Positions 33,307 to 43,115 are shown, counted from the first letter of the stretch. The stretch is 64,000 bases of DNA from Cytophagaceae bacterium (GCA_027488865.1 JAIYAU010000033.1:1-64000); one strand, 5' to 3'. Numbers and translations are program-made. The notes: a model not told the origin generated them from the letters alone.

Positions 33307-36048
33307 TTACTCCTTTACAAACTTTGACACTCTATTGCCCAGTTTTATAAAGTAGATACCTGTATTTAAATACGAAATATCCGCTTCTGACCCCTCACCT
33401 GAAACAAGAGAAACACCTTGGGAATTAATTATTTGGTAATGAGTAGATTCAATAAAGTTTAATTTATTACTTGAAGGATTTGGGTAGAAAAAGGTTGATT
33501 CCGAAGGTTTTACTTTATCATCCAAGTCGGTTGTAATTGCTACTTTGCTTTTCAATACCACATACAATTCACCTAGTATATTATTCAGGTTATTGTCCCC
33601 ATTTAGTTCTAATACTTTGTCTGTTCCAAAGGACTTAATCACCGGTTTGTAGATTTTATAATTTGAAGAGGAATTATCATTATTTAGTATACTGGAATCA
33701 ATGTTGGCAGCTCCATAGTAATAGTATTGTAGCACTTTTAAACTATCTATTGTTTTATCGGAATTGTATTTGTTATTATAGCTTTGTACAAATTTTTGCA
33801 GTTCCGTGGTACGTAAATAAATACTTAATTTAGTATCCTTAGCTATGTATTGGTTATAACCATTGATGTAAAAACTTTTATTCAAGATCATAACGGTTTC
33901 ATCTATATTGCTTCCAAATTTTCCACTAAGCACTTTGTGTTTCAATAATGTATCTTTCGAGGAAACTTGTAAACAAACATTTGGGGTATTAGAAGAAGTT
34001 GTAGTGCCAACATTGATGATTGTTGCAAATAAATCACCTTTCTGGTCACTGATGCTAGACGACATTCCAGTATTTAGAAAACCTGATCCACAAATTATTG
34101 GTTGAGTTGATGTTAACTGGGTAGATACTTGAGAGGCAAACAGGCCTACTTCTTTCGATACGCCCGCATTGTATGTCAACTTGCTTAGGCTGTTTATATA
34201 TAAAACTCCTAAAGGCGGTGTGTTATCATAACCAAAGGCGAAATATATACCATTATTTGAGACAGGTATTATGGTTTGGTTTACTATATCCTGTGGCATA
34301 TTTAAAATATTTGTCCAGGTACCAGTTGAAGGATTATACTCAGCTAATCTTTGGGGATTAGAACCTACAAGAGCATATCCTTTGCCGTTATATGAGTAGG
34401 CTTGATTTCCATATGAGGTTGAAAGTGATAAATTATTAAATTGTCTGCTTGTCCAGGTATTAGATAAAAAGCTATACTTCATAAGGTGGGTCGAATTTTC
34501 GAGGTACTTAGTTAATAAGACGTAAGCAGTATCACCAATTGTAAAATAATTACGATTGCTGCCACCAAATGGTGCATTGGTTTTAGCTGCCCATGTATTG
34601 GTGGCGGGATTGTATTCGTAATAATCTGTTGTGTTTTCACCTCTTACATTTGATCGACCCATCCCTGCATAAATTTTTCCATTATATGCGTGAACAACCA
34701 TAGTCGATCTTTTGCCTCCAGGAAAATTCGCGAGTTTTTTCCATGTATCCGTAGTAGGATCGAAAGAATAAACAGAATCTGTAAAAGATTCTCCTGATGC
34801 ATCTCCGGCATTGTATCCTCCAAATAGATACCCTTTGTTATTTAAGCCTATGCTTGCAATTTGTGAAAAATAGTAAAAGTTTTTAGAATTAGACTTCTGA
34901 GTCCATATATCCGTAGCCAGATCATATTGCCAAAAATCCAAACAACCCTCACTTCTTTGGCCTGCACCTGCATATAATTTTCCGTTAGCATAAAAACCAA
35001 ATGCTTCTGAACGGTTTTGTCCGGGATCCCTATCCTTCAAACTCCATGATTCATTTGTAAAACTATAATTGTAAATATCATCGAAATAAACTTGTCCTTT
35101 AAGACTACCTCCAAATACATGTAGTTCATTTCCTAATACAGCCGCAGAAGACAAGTATCTTCCGGAAACATTATTATCACTGGCATTTAAAAAGTTAGGG
35201 TTTTTTGTCCAACTAGAATCCGAGGGATTATATTCATAAAAATAGGGCCGTAAATCTATCGCTAAAGGGTCGGAAGTTTTAAAACCAATGCCTAATCCTA
35301 TATACCCTTTACCATTATAAGAGACCCCAATTCCTCCAGAGAAGGCTAAAGGTGCCTGAATTTTTGTTTTCCATTGATTTTTATCAGGTATATACTCATA
35401 AAAAGAAGCTGAATAGCCTCCGGACAAAGTTCCTCCTCCTATTGAATATCCTCTTCCGTTAATGGCAAAAGCTACTGCGTTCGTACGGCTTGGTGAGGGA
35501 AGATTTGCCCTCTGATTAAATTTATCTGTTTTTATGTTATAGGAGTAGAAGTAAGTATAATAAAGACTTGTAGTCCCTCCCTGAACACTTGATATTAGAA
35601 AAATAGTATCGTTAATAACAAAACCAGCATCAGGCGCTAAATTACCTCCTAAATTACCATAACTTTTCAAATACTGATTACCTCCTGGATTCGAATATTC
35701 CCAAATATTTGTATTTGGATCATAAACATTATATCCATTTGCATTGAAATAATAAAACTTACCTTTTACCTCAAAAAAACATTTACCACCTAAAGGATTG
35801 TAAGAACCAGTTGTAAGGTTAGGGAGTTTCTTAATTTCACCTGTAGTTGGATTGTATTCAGTAAAATCCTTTGGTCCACCACTATTATATCCTCCTAAAA
35901 TATACAGTTTACTGTTGTAGGATAACATTGCTGCATTGTGTCGTGCAACAAGATCATTACCTAGTGGGGTTTTAGTCGCCCAGGATGGGATCTGGGCATG
36001 AGTAAATTGAACTGAAATAAAAAGCAAGAAAATAACGAAAGACCTCAT
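33307..36048 (-). CDS. secreted kelch-repeat protein with T9SS sorting domain
   Basis: The ATG at 36048 (MRSFVIFLLF) gives a signal peptide; a start eight codons upstream is less likely. The 913-residue protein contains many kelch-type blades with GG doublets and W/Y-N-P-x-T-x-x-W ends, for example LYILGGYNSGGPKDFTEYNPTTG, GYLFGGYNAGDASGESFTDSVYSFDPTTDTWKK and KIYAGMGRSNVRGENTTDYYEYNPATNTW. They should form one or two beta-propellers. A beta-rich region and a sorting domain (FFYPNPSSNKLNF to VSKFVKE) follow. It is probably a surface-bound carbohydrate- or protein-binding factor. Confidence 0.88.
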   Translation of the reverse strand: MRSFVIFLLFISVQFTHAQIPSWATKTPLGNDLVARHNAAMLSYNSKLYILGGYNSGGPKDFTEYNPTTGEIKKLPNLTTGSYNPLGGKCFFEVKGKFYYFNANGYNVYDPNTNIWEYSNPGGNQYLKSYGNLGGNLAPDAGFVINDTIFLISSVQGGTTSLYYTYFYSYNIKTDKFNQRANLPSPSRTNAVAFAINGRGYSIGGGTLSGGYSASFYEYIPDKNQWKTKIQAPLAFSGGIGVSYNGKGYIGLGIGFKTSDPLAIDLRPYFYEYNPSDSSWTKNPNFLNASDNNVSGRYLSSAAVLGNELHVFGGSLKGQVYFDDIYNYSFTNESWSLKDRDPGQNRSEAFGFYANGKLYAGAGQRSEGCLDFWQYDLATDIWTQKSNSKNFYYFSQIASIGLNNKGYLFGGYNAGDASGESFTDSVYSFDPTTDTWKKLANFPGGKRSTMVVHAYNGKIYAGMGRSNVRGENTTDYYEYNPATNTWAAKTNAPFGGSNRNYFTIGDTAYVLLTKYLENSTHLMKYSFLSNTWTSRQFNNLSLSTSYGNQAYSYNGKGYALVGSNPQRLAEYNPSTGTWTNILNMPQDIVNQTIIPVSNNGIYFAFGYDNTPPLGVLYINSLSKLTYNAGVSKEVGLFASQVSTQLTSTQPIICGSGFLNTGMSSSISDQKGDLFATIINVGTTTSSNTPNVCLQVSSKDTLLKHKVLSGKFGSNIDETVMILNKSFYINGYNQYIAKDTKLSIYLRTTELQKFVQSYNNKYNSDKTIDSLKVLQYYYYGAANIDSSILNNDNSSSNYKIYKPVIKSFGTDKVLELNGDNNLNNILGELYVVLKSKVAITTDLDDKVKPSESTFFYPNPSSNKLNFIESTHYQIINSQGVSLVSGEGSEADISYLNTGIYFIKLGNRVSKFVKE

Positions 36049-36123
36049 GATACAATTTTGATTAAAAGTCAAAATTCGTCAGTCGGTAAAAAAATATCAA
36101 TAGCCCTTTTGGGTCATTTTTTC

Positions 36124-36897
36124 CTAAATTAATCCTATCAAAGTCATTTTTCGAACCAACTGTACCATATTTTTGCAATCCGCCTTTTCTAGTATGTTTT
36201 TGCGGTGGTTGCGAACGGTTTCATTGGAAATATGGAGTTTGTTGGCTATTTCTACGCTACTCAAACCTTCTGCGAGAAGTGAAATAATTTCAACCTCTCG
36301 GTTGCTAAAATAATATTGATGTTCCTCGTGACGAACAAAATCATATTTCAAATTAAAATAAGATGGTTCTCCTTTCAGCCCAATAAAAGAAATAGAATAA
36401 TCATTTTCTTTGGTCAAGTGGCTAATATCCGTATGTATATTCAATGATTTTGCAGTCCGTCCCAAATGATCGACACTTAAATTCAACGATTGGTGGAGAA
36501 AAAGTCTGTAACTACCATCTGCCACCTTGAATCGAAAGCTATAACTTAATTTATAAAAAGTGGATTTCTGCCATAATAGCTGGTTTTCACCTAAGTAATA
36601 GGAACATAATGATTCAGACTTAGCCACATGTTCCATATCATCAGGATGTATTAAGCTTAATATTTCGTCCAAAGTAACATTGGACAAATCTATGCCATGT
36701 ATTTCCTTCATCGATTGACTCACATGCGAAATACTTCTGTCGGAAAAATCTATGATAAAAAAATAGGTTGGCCCTGAGGAAAATATACTGCCTGCCAATT
36801 CTTCAATATTGAGTTCAGGTAATTCTATTTTAATTGGCGAAACCATACCATGGGTGTTCCAAACGTTGTGCATTTTTTGAATATCTGGCTTATTCAT
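36124..36897 (-). CDS. LuxR-type transcriptional regulator with PAS-like sensor domain, copy 2
   Basis: The ATG at 36897 (MNKPDIQKMHNVWN) matches the start of the neighbouring paralogue; an open frame upstream of it is only the paralogue's end read in another frame. The 257-residue protein has a PAS/PAC-like N-terminal region (YFFIIDFSDRSISHVSQSMKEIHGID) and a LuxR-type helix-turn-helix (FSNREVEIISLLAEGLSSVEIANKLHISNETVRNHRKNIL). No phospho-acceptor domain is present. It probably regulates the adjacent T9SS genes or itself. Confidence 0.88.
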   Translation of the reverse strand: MNKPDIQKMHNVWNTHGMVSPIKIELPELNIEELAGSIFSSGPTYFFIIDFSDRSISHVSQSMKEIHGIDLSNVTLDEILSLIHPDDMEHVAKSESLCSYYLGENQLLWQKSTFYKLSYSFRFKVADGSYRLFLHQSLNLSVDHLGRTAKSLNIHTDISHLTKENDYSISFIGLKGEPSYFNLKYDFVRHEEHQYYFSNREVEIISLLAEGLSSVEIANKLHISNETVRNHRKNILEKADCKNMVQLVRKMTLIGLI

Positions 36898-36911
36898 CTT
36901 TCGAATAAAAT

Positions 36912-37682
36912 TTAGATCAAGCCTATCAACGTCATTTTTCGAACCAACTGTACCATATTTTTGCAATCCGCCTTTTCTAGTATGTTTTTGCGGTGGTTGC
37001 GAACGGTTTCATTGGAAATGTGGAGTTTGTTGGCTATTTCAACACTACTCAAACCTTCTGCGAGAAGTGAAATAATTTCAACTTCTCGGTTACTGAAAAT
37101 ATGTTTTTTGTTTTCAAGGTCAAAATGGTCATAGGAAAGGTTAAAATAAGAAGGCTCCCCCCTTAATCCAATAAAAGATACGGTATAGTTATTTTTACTA
37201 GCAAAGTGACTTATGTCGGTGTGGATGTTCAGAGAACGTGCGGTTTTCCCTTGATCATCTACACCTAACGTTAAAGCTTGGTGCAAAAAAAGCCTGTAAC
37301 TTCCATCGGTCACCTTAAACCTGAATGAATAACAAACTTTATAAGTGGTTGCCTTCTGCCAGAGAATATGGTTTTCAAAAAAAGACCTAGCACAAAAATA
37401 TTCAGCCTTCGCCACATGATCCATGTCATCGGGATGAATGATACTTAAAATGTCATCCAAAGTGACACTTTGTGGGTCAAATCCATGTATATCTTTAATG
37501 GACTGGCTCACATTTGATATGCTTTTATCTGAAAAATCAATGATATAATAATACGTTGGCCCTGAGGAAAATACATTTCCAACCAGTTCTTCTAAGTTTA
37601 ATGCAGGTAGTTCAATTTTGGATTCGGAAATCACACCTTTTATATTCCAAATCGCATGCATTTTCGATATTTCAGTATTCAT
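36912..37682 (-). CDS. LuxR-type transcriptional regulator with PAS-like sensor domain, copy 1
   Basis: The 256-residue paralogue of the gene at 36124-36897 lies 14 bp upstream of it. The domain order is the same: a PAS-like sensor in the first ~180 residues and a LuxR HTH at the end. Over the last ~60 codons the two proteins are identical (FSNREVEIISLL to MTLIGLI) and the DNA is almost identical, while the sensor halves have clearly diverged, pointing to conversion of the 3' ends. Confidence 0.88.
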   Translation of the reverse strand: MNTEISKMHAIWNIKGVISESKIELPALNLEELVGNVFSSGPTYYYIIDFSDKSISNVSQSIKDIHGFDPQSVTLDDILSIIHPDDMDHVAKAEYFCARSFFENHILWQKATTYKVCYSFRFKVTDGSYRLFLHQALTLGVDDQGKTARSLNIHTDISHFASKNNYTVSFIGLRGEPSYFNLSYDHFDLENKKHIFSNREVEIISLLAEGLSSVEIANKLHISNETVRNHRKNILEKADCKNMVQLVRKMTLIGLI

Positions 37683-37952
37683 GTATTAAATGAAATGCCA
37701 TAAACGCATAAAAATAAAAAATACAGAAGAAAAAAAACAACAAAAACGAGAATAATTTGTTAAAAGAGTACTTTTTATAATTTATTTTTCATCTCCTAAC
37801 CATCCTCTCAATTTGTTTATAAAACACCAAAAACATACCAAAGGCACCACCAGAAAGTTAAAAGGAATAACTTAAATGGTTAGATTACGAAATTGGCAAA
37901 AGACTTAAATTTAACAAATAAAGCTCTTATTTTGTATATTGATTTTAAATAA

Positions 37953-39056
37953 TTAGCCATTCCATTTATACTTTTTGCCAGGTAAAGACCTAACATAACC
38001 TGCAAATTCCAACCCAAGCAAAACCGATGCAGTTTCACTCATAGAAAGCTGACTTTTCCAACTCAAATCATCTATTTGCATTTCAGGAGTGGTTATTAAT
38101 AAATCATAAATTTTACCTTCTTGCTCACTTAAATGACTCGGTTTTTGTGATTTACTTTGCTTAGTTACAACCTTGGTATTGGTTAGGTCCCAATTCATAA
38201 ACTGAAGAAGGTGGTCGACGTTGGTGAAAATATTGGCTTTATGATTTTTTATTAAATTGTTACATCCCATCGAGTAGGGATCGGTTAGTTTACCAGGTAC
38301 CGCAAAAATTTCTTTGTTATAGTTGTTGGCATATTCAGCGGTAATTAATGCGCCACCTTTGGCCGCAGCTTCCACAACTATGGTGACGTCGGTCATGCCC
38401 GCAATTATTCTATTCCGTTCTGGAAAATGGGGAGCATCGGGTTTAGAGCCCAGCGGGTATTCGGTGATGATACCCCCGTTATTTATGATGGTTTCTGCTA
38501 CTTTCTTATGCACGGAAGGATAAATAATATCCACCCCACTTGCCATGGCGGCAATGTTCGTTACATTATGCTTGAGGCAGGCTTTATGTGCTATTATATC
38601 AATACCATACGCTAGCCCACTTACTATTAAGGGATTATATAGAGCCAAGTTAGCTATGATTTCTTCGGTAATCTCTTTGCCGTAGTTAGTAGCCTGTCTA
38701 GTTCCCACAATGGCCACAGATTTAGGATTTTCAAGATTTGCCTTTCCTTGAAAAAACAAAACAACTGGAGCATCCAATAATTGTTTTAATCGATTTGGAT
38801 AATTTGGTTCATTGTAATAAAGAATTTGTACATCCCCTTTTTCGCATTTACGGAGTTCTTCCTCGGCACGCTTCAGGGCTTGTTCTTTTTGGGTGATAAT
38901 ATTATTTGCCAATATTTCACCAATGTTAGGAATACTTAGTAGTTTATGCCTATTCGCATTAAATACATTTTGTGCTGACCCACAATAGCTTATTAATAGT
39001 TTTGTGTTGGCATTGCCAATCCCTTGTATGAAGGTAAGGGCGAGTTCGTGGAGCAT
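37953..39056 (-). CDS. dprA: DNA-processing protein DprA
   Basis: The 367-residue protein shows the full DprA layout: an N-terminal helix-hairpin-helix region (ISYCGSAQNVFNANRHKLLSIPNIGE), a Rossmann-like core with VGTRQATNYGKEITE, SGLAYGIDIIAHKAC, PERNRIIAGMTD and VEAAAKGGALITAEYA, and a C-terminal winged-helix-like domain (EGKIYDLLITTPEMQIDDL). DprA loads RecA on incoming single-stranded DNA in natural transformation. It lies 6 bp downstream of the Ppx/GppA gene on the same strand. Confidence 0.97.
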   Translation of the reverse strand: MLHELALTFIQGIGNANTKLLISYCGSAQNVFNANRHKLLSIPNIGEILANNIITQKEQALKRAEEELRKCEKGDVQILYYNEPNYPNRLKQLLDAPVVLFFQGKANLENPKSVAIVGTRQATNYGKEITEEIIANLALYNPLIVSGLAYGIDIIAHKACLKHNVTNIAAMASGVDIIYPSVHKKVAETIINNGGIITEYPLGSKPDAPHFPERNRIIAGMTDVTIVVEAAAKGGALITAEYANNYNKEIFAVPGKLTDPYSMGCNNLIKNHKANIFTNVDHLLQFMNWDLTNTKVVTKQSKSQKPSHLSEQEGKIYDLLITTPEMQIDDLSWKSQLSMSETASVLLGLEFAGYVRSLPGKKYKWNG

Positions 39057-39062
39057 ATTGCA

Positions 39063-39992
39063 CTAAAAAAATTTAAAAAATCTGCGCCTTACCGTATCGT
39101 TGGCCTGTGGAGTTCCTTTGATATTCTTATCATACAACATTTGAATCATGCCATCTTTAAGCCCAACATCAGGCACAGTCATCACCGAAGATTTGGCCCA
39201 TTTCATTACAGATAGGTAGATCTCAGAAGCTGGCACAATTACGTCGGCACGATCGGCATTTAACATGAGTATATTTATTCTTTCCTCCAGCGAATATTGT
39301 TTTACAAAATTTACAGTTTTTTCAACTGCCAATCTTGACATAGTGCGATTGGCCTTTTTGCCCGTGTAGAGGTCGTATATTTTACCAATGTTACCACCAG
39401 TACCTATTGAAATAATGGGGCCAAATTCTTGTGTTACATTATTTTTTATCCACAACCGCATTTCTTCCCAAGCTTCTGGTGAATCAAGGCCATTTAACCT
39501 ACGCACAGAACCTATTTTGAAAGAATTGGATGCAATTTTGGATTTATTGACATAAAAATTAAGTTCGGTACTGCCCCCTCCTACGTCGATGTGCAAGTAA
39601 TTTTTATCATCTAGGTTGGTATATACCACATTGTTGATATATAAAGCCTCTATTTCTCCTTGTATTATATCTATCTGCAATCCTGTTTTGCGTTTTACCC
39701 GTGCAGCAATACTTTTGCCATTGATAGATTCACGCATGGCAGAGGTGGCACAAATCATATAATCATCTACTTCATACAGCTCAAAAAGCAGTTTCACAGC
39801 CTCCATGAGCTTTACAAACTTTTCCTCTTTTACCTTACTTATTTCACCGTATTTAAATACATCATCCCCAAGACGAAGCGCGTATCGTATATATTCAACT
39901 TTTTTAAAACTCACGCTATCGCCGTTTCTTAACACCTTGGTGATCTGAAACCGAATCGCATTGGAACCTATGTCTACTACGCCTAATTTCAA
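39063..39992 (-). CDS. Ppx/GppA family exopolyphosphatase
   Basis: The 309-residue protein has the ASKHA-type phosphatase motifs: GVVDIGSNAIRFQI (P-loop-like Phosphate 1), CATSAMRESING, and HIDVGGGSTELNFY (Phosphate 2). It has only the N-terminal catalytic half, the usual short form in Bacteroidota, which cleaves polyphosphate or pppGpp. Which substrate is preferred cannot be told. Co-transcribed with dprA (6 bp). Confidence 0.92.
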   Translation of the reverse strand: MKLGVVDIGSNAIRFQITKVLRNGDSVSFKKVEYIRYALRLGDDVFKYGEISKVKEEKFVKLMEAVKLLFELYEVDDYMICATSAMRESINGKSIAARVKRKTGLQIDIIQGEIEALYINNVVYTNLDDKNYLHIDVGGGSTELNFYVNKSKIASNSFKIGSVRRLNGLDSPEAWEEMRLWIKNNVTQEFGPIISIGTGGNIGKIYDLYTGKKANRTMSRLAVEKTVNFVKQYSLEERINILMLNADRADVIVPASEIYLSVMKWAKSSVMTVPDVGLKDGMIQMLYDKNIKGTPQANDTVRRRFFKFF

Positions 39993-40320
39993 GTAATTTA
40001 TTTTTTTGCAAAACTAGTGATTTTATTTTTTTAACGCATTGCTTGGTTAAAATTTGAAAAATAAAAATATCGAGAAAAGCGGTTATGCATAGGAGGTTAA
40101 AGTACAAATATTAAAAGCGACGCTCACCCTGTTCCTTACTGTGCATAAAGAAGTTACGTACCCTTTTCTAGTAGATTTTTTGTAAAAATAAATGTAACCA
40201 TAGATAAATTGTGGTATTTATGTAAAATTACCCGTTGCGGATGTAATGGATTTAGATCTTAAATGAGCCAATTTTGATAAGTCATTATTAGCACAAACAT
40301 TAATCTAAATCAATCTTAAA
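39993..40320. other. gene-free stretch between divergent operons
   Basis: No coding sequence or clear repeat. The upstream control region of the stress block (first gene at 40321) must be here; I see no convincing TAnnTTTG element immediately before it, which leaves room for an alternative sigma factor. Confidence 0.5.
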
Positions 40321-40992
40321 ATGAAAAGCAACGAAGAACTACAAAAAGATGTGCAGTATGCCATCAAATGGGAACGTCAATTACATGCTGCTGAAATAGG
40401 AGTAACTGTACATGACGGTGTTGTTACACTTACAGGTGTAGTAGATAGCTATTCTAAAAAACTTGAGGCTGAAGACGCTGCTAAAGGTGTTGCTGGTGTA
40501 AAAGCATTGGTGGAAAAAATCATTGTGCAACTATCACATCCTACCACTACGCCTGATGGAGATATAGCTTCTGCTATTTTGAACAATTTCAAATGGAATT
40601 GGGAAATACCTAAGGATAAAATAATGGTAAAAGTAGAAGATGGTTGGGTTACTTTAGATGGTGAAGTAAACTACAACTATCAAAAAGAAGCTGCTAAAAG
40701 GTCGATCAGGACACTCACAGGTGTAAAAGGAGTAACCAACATCATTAAGTTAAAACAAGATACTTCTGACGAAGTGGAAGAAAAAAGTATTGAACGTGCC
40801 TTAGAACTTAACTGGTCCATAAACGCAAGCGATATTAAAGTAAAGGCTCACGGAAACACCGTAACCTTGTCGGGCACGGTAAGCTCTTGGTATCAAAAAG
40901 AAGAGGCAGGTAGAATCGCTTGGAATGCACCAGGAGTCTGGATTGTCAACAATGAACTCATTGTAGAGTATGATTTTTCATTGGTAGATTAG
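40321..40992 (+). CDS. triple BON-domain stress protein
   Basis: The 223-residue soluble protein has three BON domains (about 1-70, 75-145 and 150-215), each with the V-x-x-G-x-V-x-L-x-G-x-V pattern, for example GVTVHDGVVTLTGVVDSYSKKLEAEDAAKGVAGV. It has no signal peptide, so it is likely cytoplasmic, unlike OsmY-type periplasmic homologues. BON domains bind membranes or phospholipid surfaces during osmotic and related stress. It heads the stress block. Confidence 0.92.
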   Translation: MKSNEELQKDVQYAIKWERQLHAAEIGVTVHDGVVTLTGVVDSYSKKLEAEDAAKGVAGVKALVEKIIVQLSHPTTTPDGDIASAILNNFKWNWEIPKDKIMVKVEDGWVTLDGEVNYNYQKEAAKRSIRTLTGVKGVTNIIKLKQDTSDEVEEKSIERALELNWSINASDIKVKAHGNTVTLSGTVSSWYQKEEAGRIAWNAPGVWIVNNELIVEYDFSLVD

Positions 40993-41000
40993 AGGCTATT

Positions 41001-41032
41001 AAAGGGCGAAGTGAAAATCTTCTCCCTTTTTT
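41001..41032 (+). terminator. terminator after the BON gene
   Basis: AAAGGG-C-GAAG (41001-41011) pairs with CTTC-T-CCCTTT, with a single internal mismatch and a 7-base loop, then TTTTT. Confidence 0.75.
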
Positions 41033-41111
41033 ATTCATCAAAATCCTCAAATGAGTTGGCCTACATGGTTTATGATAAAGTGAGTAGGTTGCTTCTAATA
41101 AAAAAATTAAA

Positions 41112-41564
41112 ATGGAAAACACGCATCATTACGAAGTAGATATTCATTGGTCTGGTAAATTTGAGGGAGAACTATCCTCTCCTTTGGTGCCACTTCAGAT
41201 TCCTGTGGCCATTCCAGATGACTTTCCTAATGGCATAAAAGGCGTATGGTCGCCAGAACACTTGCTTATTGCAGCGGTAAATAGCTGTATTATGGTCACT
41301 TTTATTACCATAGCTGCTAATTCCAAAATCCCCTTCATACGCTATGACAGTAATGTAAAAGGTATAGTTGAAAAACTGGTAAATGGATTAAAATTTACTA
41401 GCATAATAATCGTGCCCACTGTGGTTATTACCACTGGGCAAGATGACCACAAAATAAGGCACTTATTCGAAATGACCGAAAAAGCATGTGCTATATCTAA
41501 CTCATTATCAGATAGAATCAAATTGGAACCGCTTGTTGTTTTTGAGCCCATTCTTTCAAACTGA
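41112..41564 (+). CDS. OsmC family protein
   Basis: The 150-residue protein shows the OsmC fold markers: an N-terminal beta sheet (VDIHWSGKFEG), the catalytic-region segment WSPEHLLIAAVNSCIMVTFI with one cysteine, and a C-terminal region with KACAISNSLSD carrying a second cysteine. OsmC proteins reduce organic hydroperoxides using such a cysteine pair. It lies in the stress block, with its own terminator upstream. Confidence 0.88.
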   Translation: MENTHHYEVDIHWSGKFEGELSSPLVPLQIPVAIPDDFPNGIKGVWSPEHLLIAAVNSCIMVTFITIAANSKIPFIRYDSNVKGIVEKLVNGLKFTSIIIVPTVVITTGQDDHKIRHLFEMTEKACAISNSLSDRIKLEPLVVFEPILSN

Positions 41565-41601
41565 TCTGCCAAATTATTTATCTTTTAAAACTTATTACAA
41601 A

Positions 41602-41814
41602 ATGATTTACGAAAATTATTACTGGGGCATGAATTTTATTTGGTGGATTATATGGGGGATTATTCTTTTTTGGATTTTTGCCTTGCCGTATGACATACCC
41701 GGCCAGAGGTACAGTAAAGAAACAGCCTTGAGTATTTTAAAAAGAAGATTTGCCGCAGGCCAATTAAACGAAGATCAGTATCAGGCAAGAAAAGCGGTAT
41801 TAGATAGACAATAA
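41602..41814 (+). CDS. small membrane protein with C-terminal SHOCT domain
   Basis: The ATG at 41602 (MIYENYYWGMNF) is chosen over an upstream start inside osmC. The 70-residue protein has one hydrophobic helix (FIWWIIWGIILFWIFAL) and a SHOCT-type tail (ALSILKRRFAAGQLNEDQYQARKAVLDRQ). SHOCT domains often mark multimerising membrane or stress proteins. It is followed by an AT-rich hairpin terminator. Confidence 0.85.
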   Translation: MIYENYYWGMNFIWWIIWGIILFWIFALPYDIPGQRYSKETALSILKRRFAAGQLNEDQYQARKAVLDRQ

Positions 41815-41874
41815 TAATGTTTACCTCTCAAAAAAGGGGAGATATTTTATGTTAAGAAAGCTATCAACTGGAAC

Positions 41875-41904
41875 AATAAAAAATCGCTATTTGGTTTTTT
41901 ATTG
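41875..41904 (+). terminator. AT-rich hairpin terminator after the SHOCT gene
   Basis: CAATAAAAA (41875-41883) pairs with TTTTTATTG (41896-41904) and is followed by TTTTTATTG. The stem is weak because it is almost all A-T. Confidence 0.4.
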
Positions 41905-42133
41905 TTTTTATTGTTTAAAGCATCAATAAAACCTTCCTTCAAGCAAAACACGATTGATGTTAGCAAATTCGATCTATATTTTTAGTTTAAGTTAAAAACC
42001 AAATACGCAATATTCGATATTTATTTAAAAATATTAGAATAAATTAGTCATATTGTAGAATAAACATTTTTTCCTGCAAATACCAAGGCCTTGACAACCT
42101 TGTAAATCGATAGTTTAATTTTATCCGAATATT

Positions 42134-42694
42134 ATGAAATTATATATTAAATACATGGTGAGCTTGCGTTGCAAGATGATGGTAAAAGAAGAATTGAGAA
42201 AGTTGGGAATTGAACCTGTCTCAATCGAATTAGGCCTGGTAGATGTATTTGAGCCAATAAGTGAAGATAAAAAAAAGCAATTTGCAGCAAGGTTACTCAT
42301 GTCTGGCCTTGAGCTACTCGATGACAAAAAGTCAATCTTAATAGAGAGAATAAAAAATTTGATTGTTGAAATGGTTCATTATGATGAAGAGATGCCCAAG
42401 GTTAATTACTCTGAATACATTGAACTTAAAATCGGATACGACTACACTTATTTATCCAATATTTTTTCGGAGGTGAAAGGTATCAATATTCAGCAATTTA
42501 TTATTCATCACAAAATAGAGCATGTAAAAGAGTTATTGCTTTATAATGAACTTAATCTAACAGAAATAGCCTATAAACTTCATTACAGTAGTGTAGCACA
42601 TTTGTCTACACAATTCAAGAAAGTCACTGGACTCACACCATCTTATTTTAAGTCCATTAAAGAAAAAAGATTGGGCAACTTAGAAAGTTTATAG
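42134..42694 (+). CDS. AraC-type transcriptional regulator with short N-terminal domain
   Basis: The 186-residue protein has an unusual N-terminal part (MKLYIKYMVSLRCKMMVKEELRKLGIEPVSIELG) related to small Bacteroidota regulators. The C-terminal AraC double HTH comprises YLSNIFSEVKGINIQQFIIHHKIEHVKELL and LTEIAYKLHYSSVAHLSTQFKKVTGLTPSYFKS. No sensor domain of known type is present. Its place within the stress block suggests it controls some of those genes. Confidence 0.9.
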   Translation: MKLYIKYMVSLRCKMMVKEELRKLGIEPVSIELGLVDVFEPISEDKKKQFAARLLMSGLELLDDKKSILIERIKNLIVEMVHYDEEMPKVNYSEYIELKIGYDYTYLSNIFSEVKGINIQQFIIHHKIEHVKELLLYNELNLTEIAYKLHYSSVAHLSTQFKKVTGLTPSYFKSIKEKRLGNLESL

Positions 42695-42833
42695 AAAGAC
42701 ACTGGTTTCTTTTAGTTGGCAAATATTCGTTAATGAGAAACTTATAACAATATTGTTAATTTCTATAATGAAAAGGGTGGTGTTTGGGGTCAACTTTGAT
42801 GTATAATTTTAATAATCATAAAAGCACACAAAC

Positions 42834-43058
42834 ATGGAAAAAACACCTCATAAAACCATCGAACCCTTTAAAGTAACAGGCAATTGGGATGCTCAAAGTA
42901 AAGCACTTAAAGAAAAGTATTCTCAACTTACTGATGCCGACCTCAAATTTGAAACAGGAAAAGAAAACGATTTGCTTTCAAGAATTGAAAAAAAATTGAA
43001 TAAAAAGAGAGATGAGGTAATAAACATTATTAAAAAACATCAGCCTGAAAAGGTATAA
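42834..43058 (+). CDS. CsbD-like stress protein
   Basis: The 74-residue protein has the CsbD pattern, NWDAQSKALKEKYSQLTDADLKFETGKENDLLSRIEKKLNKKRDEV, typical of small helical proteins made under general stress in many bacteria. A second CsbD-like gene lies at 48005. It is followed by a strong terminator. The molecular function of CsbD proteins is unknown. Confidence 0.88.
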   Translation: MEKTPHKTIEPFKVTGNWDAQSKALKEKYSQLTDADLKFETGKENDLLSRIEKKLNKKRDEVINIIKKHQPEKV

Positions 43059-43064
43059 CAATGA

Positions 43065-43095
43065 GCGTGCATCAAACTGGTGCACGCATTTTTTT
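43065..43095 (+). terminator. rho-independent terminator after the first CsbD gene
   Basis: GCGTGCA (43065-43071) pairs perfectly with TGCACGC (43081-43087) around a 9-base loop, followed by A and seven T. Confidence 0.9.
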
Positions 43096-43115
43096 AAAGT
43101 TTAACAACACGCTCA

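Noticed and set aside
36898-36966. N-terminal extension of the second LuxR gene
   Set aside because: These codons are the neighbouring paralogue's end read in another frame; the ATG at 36897 matches the paralogue's own start.
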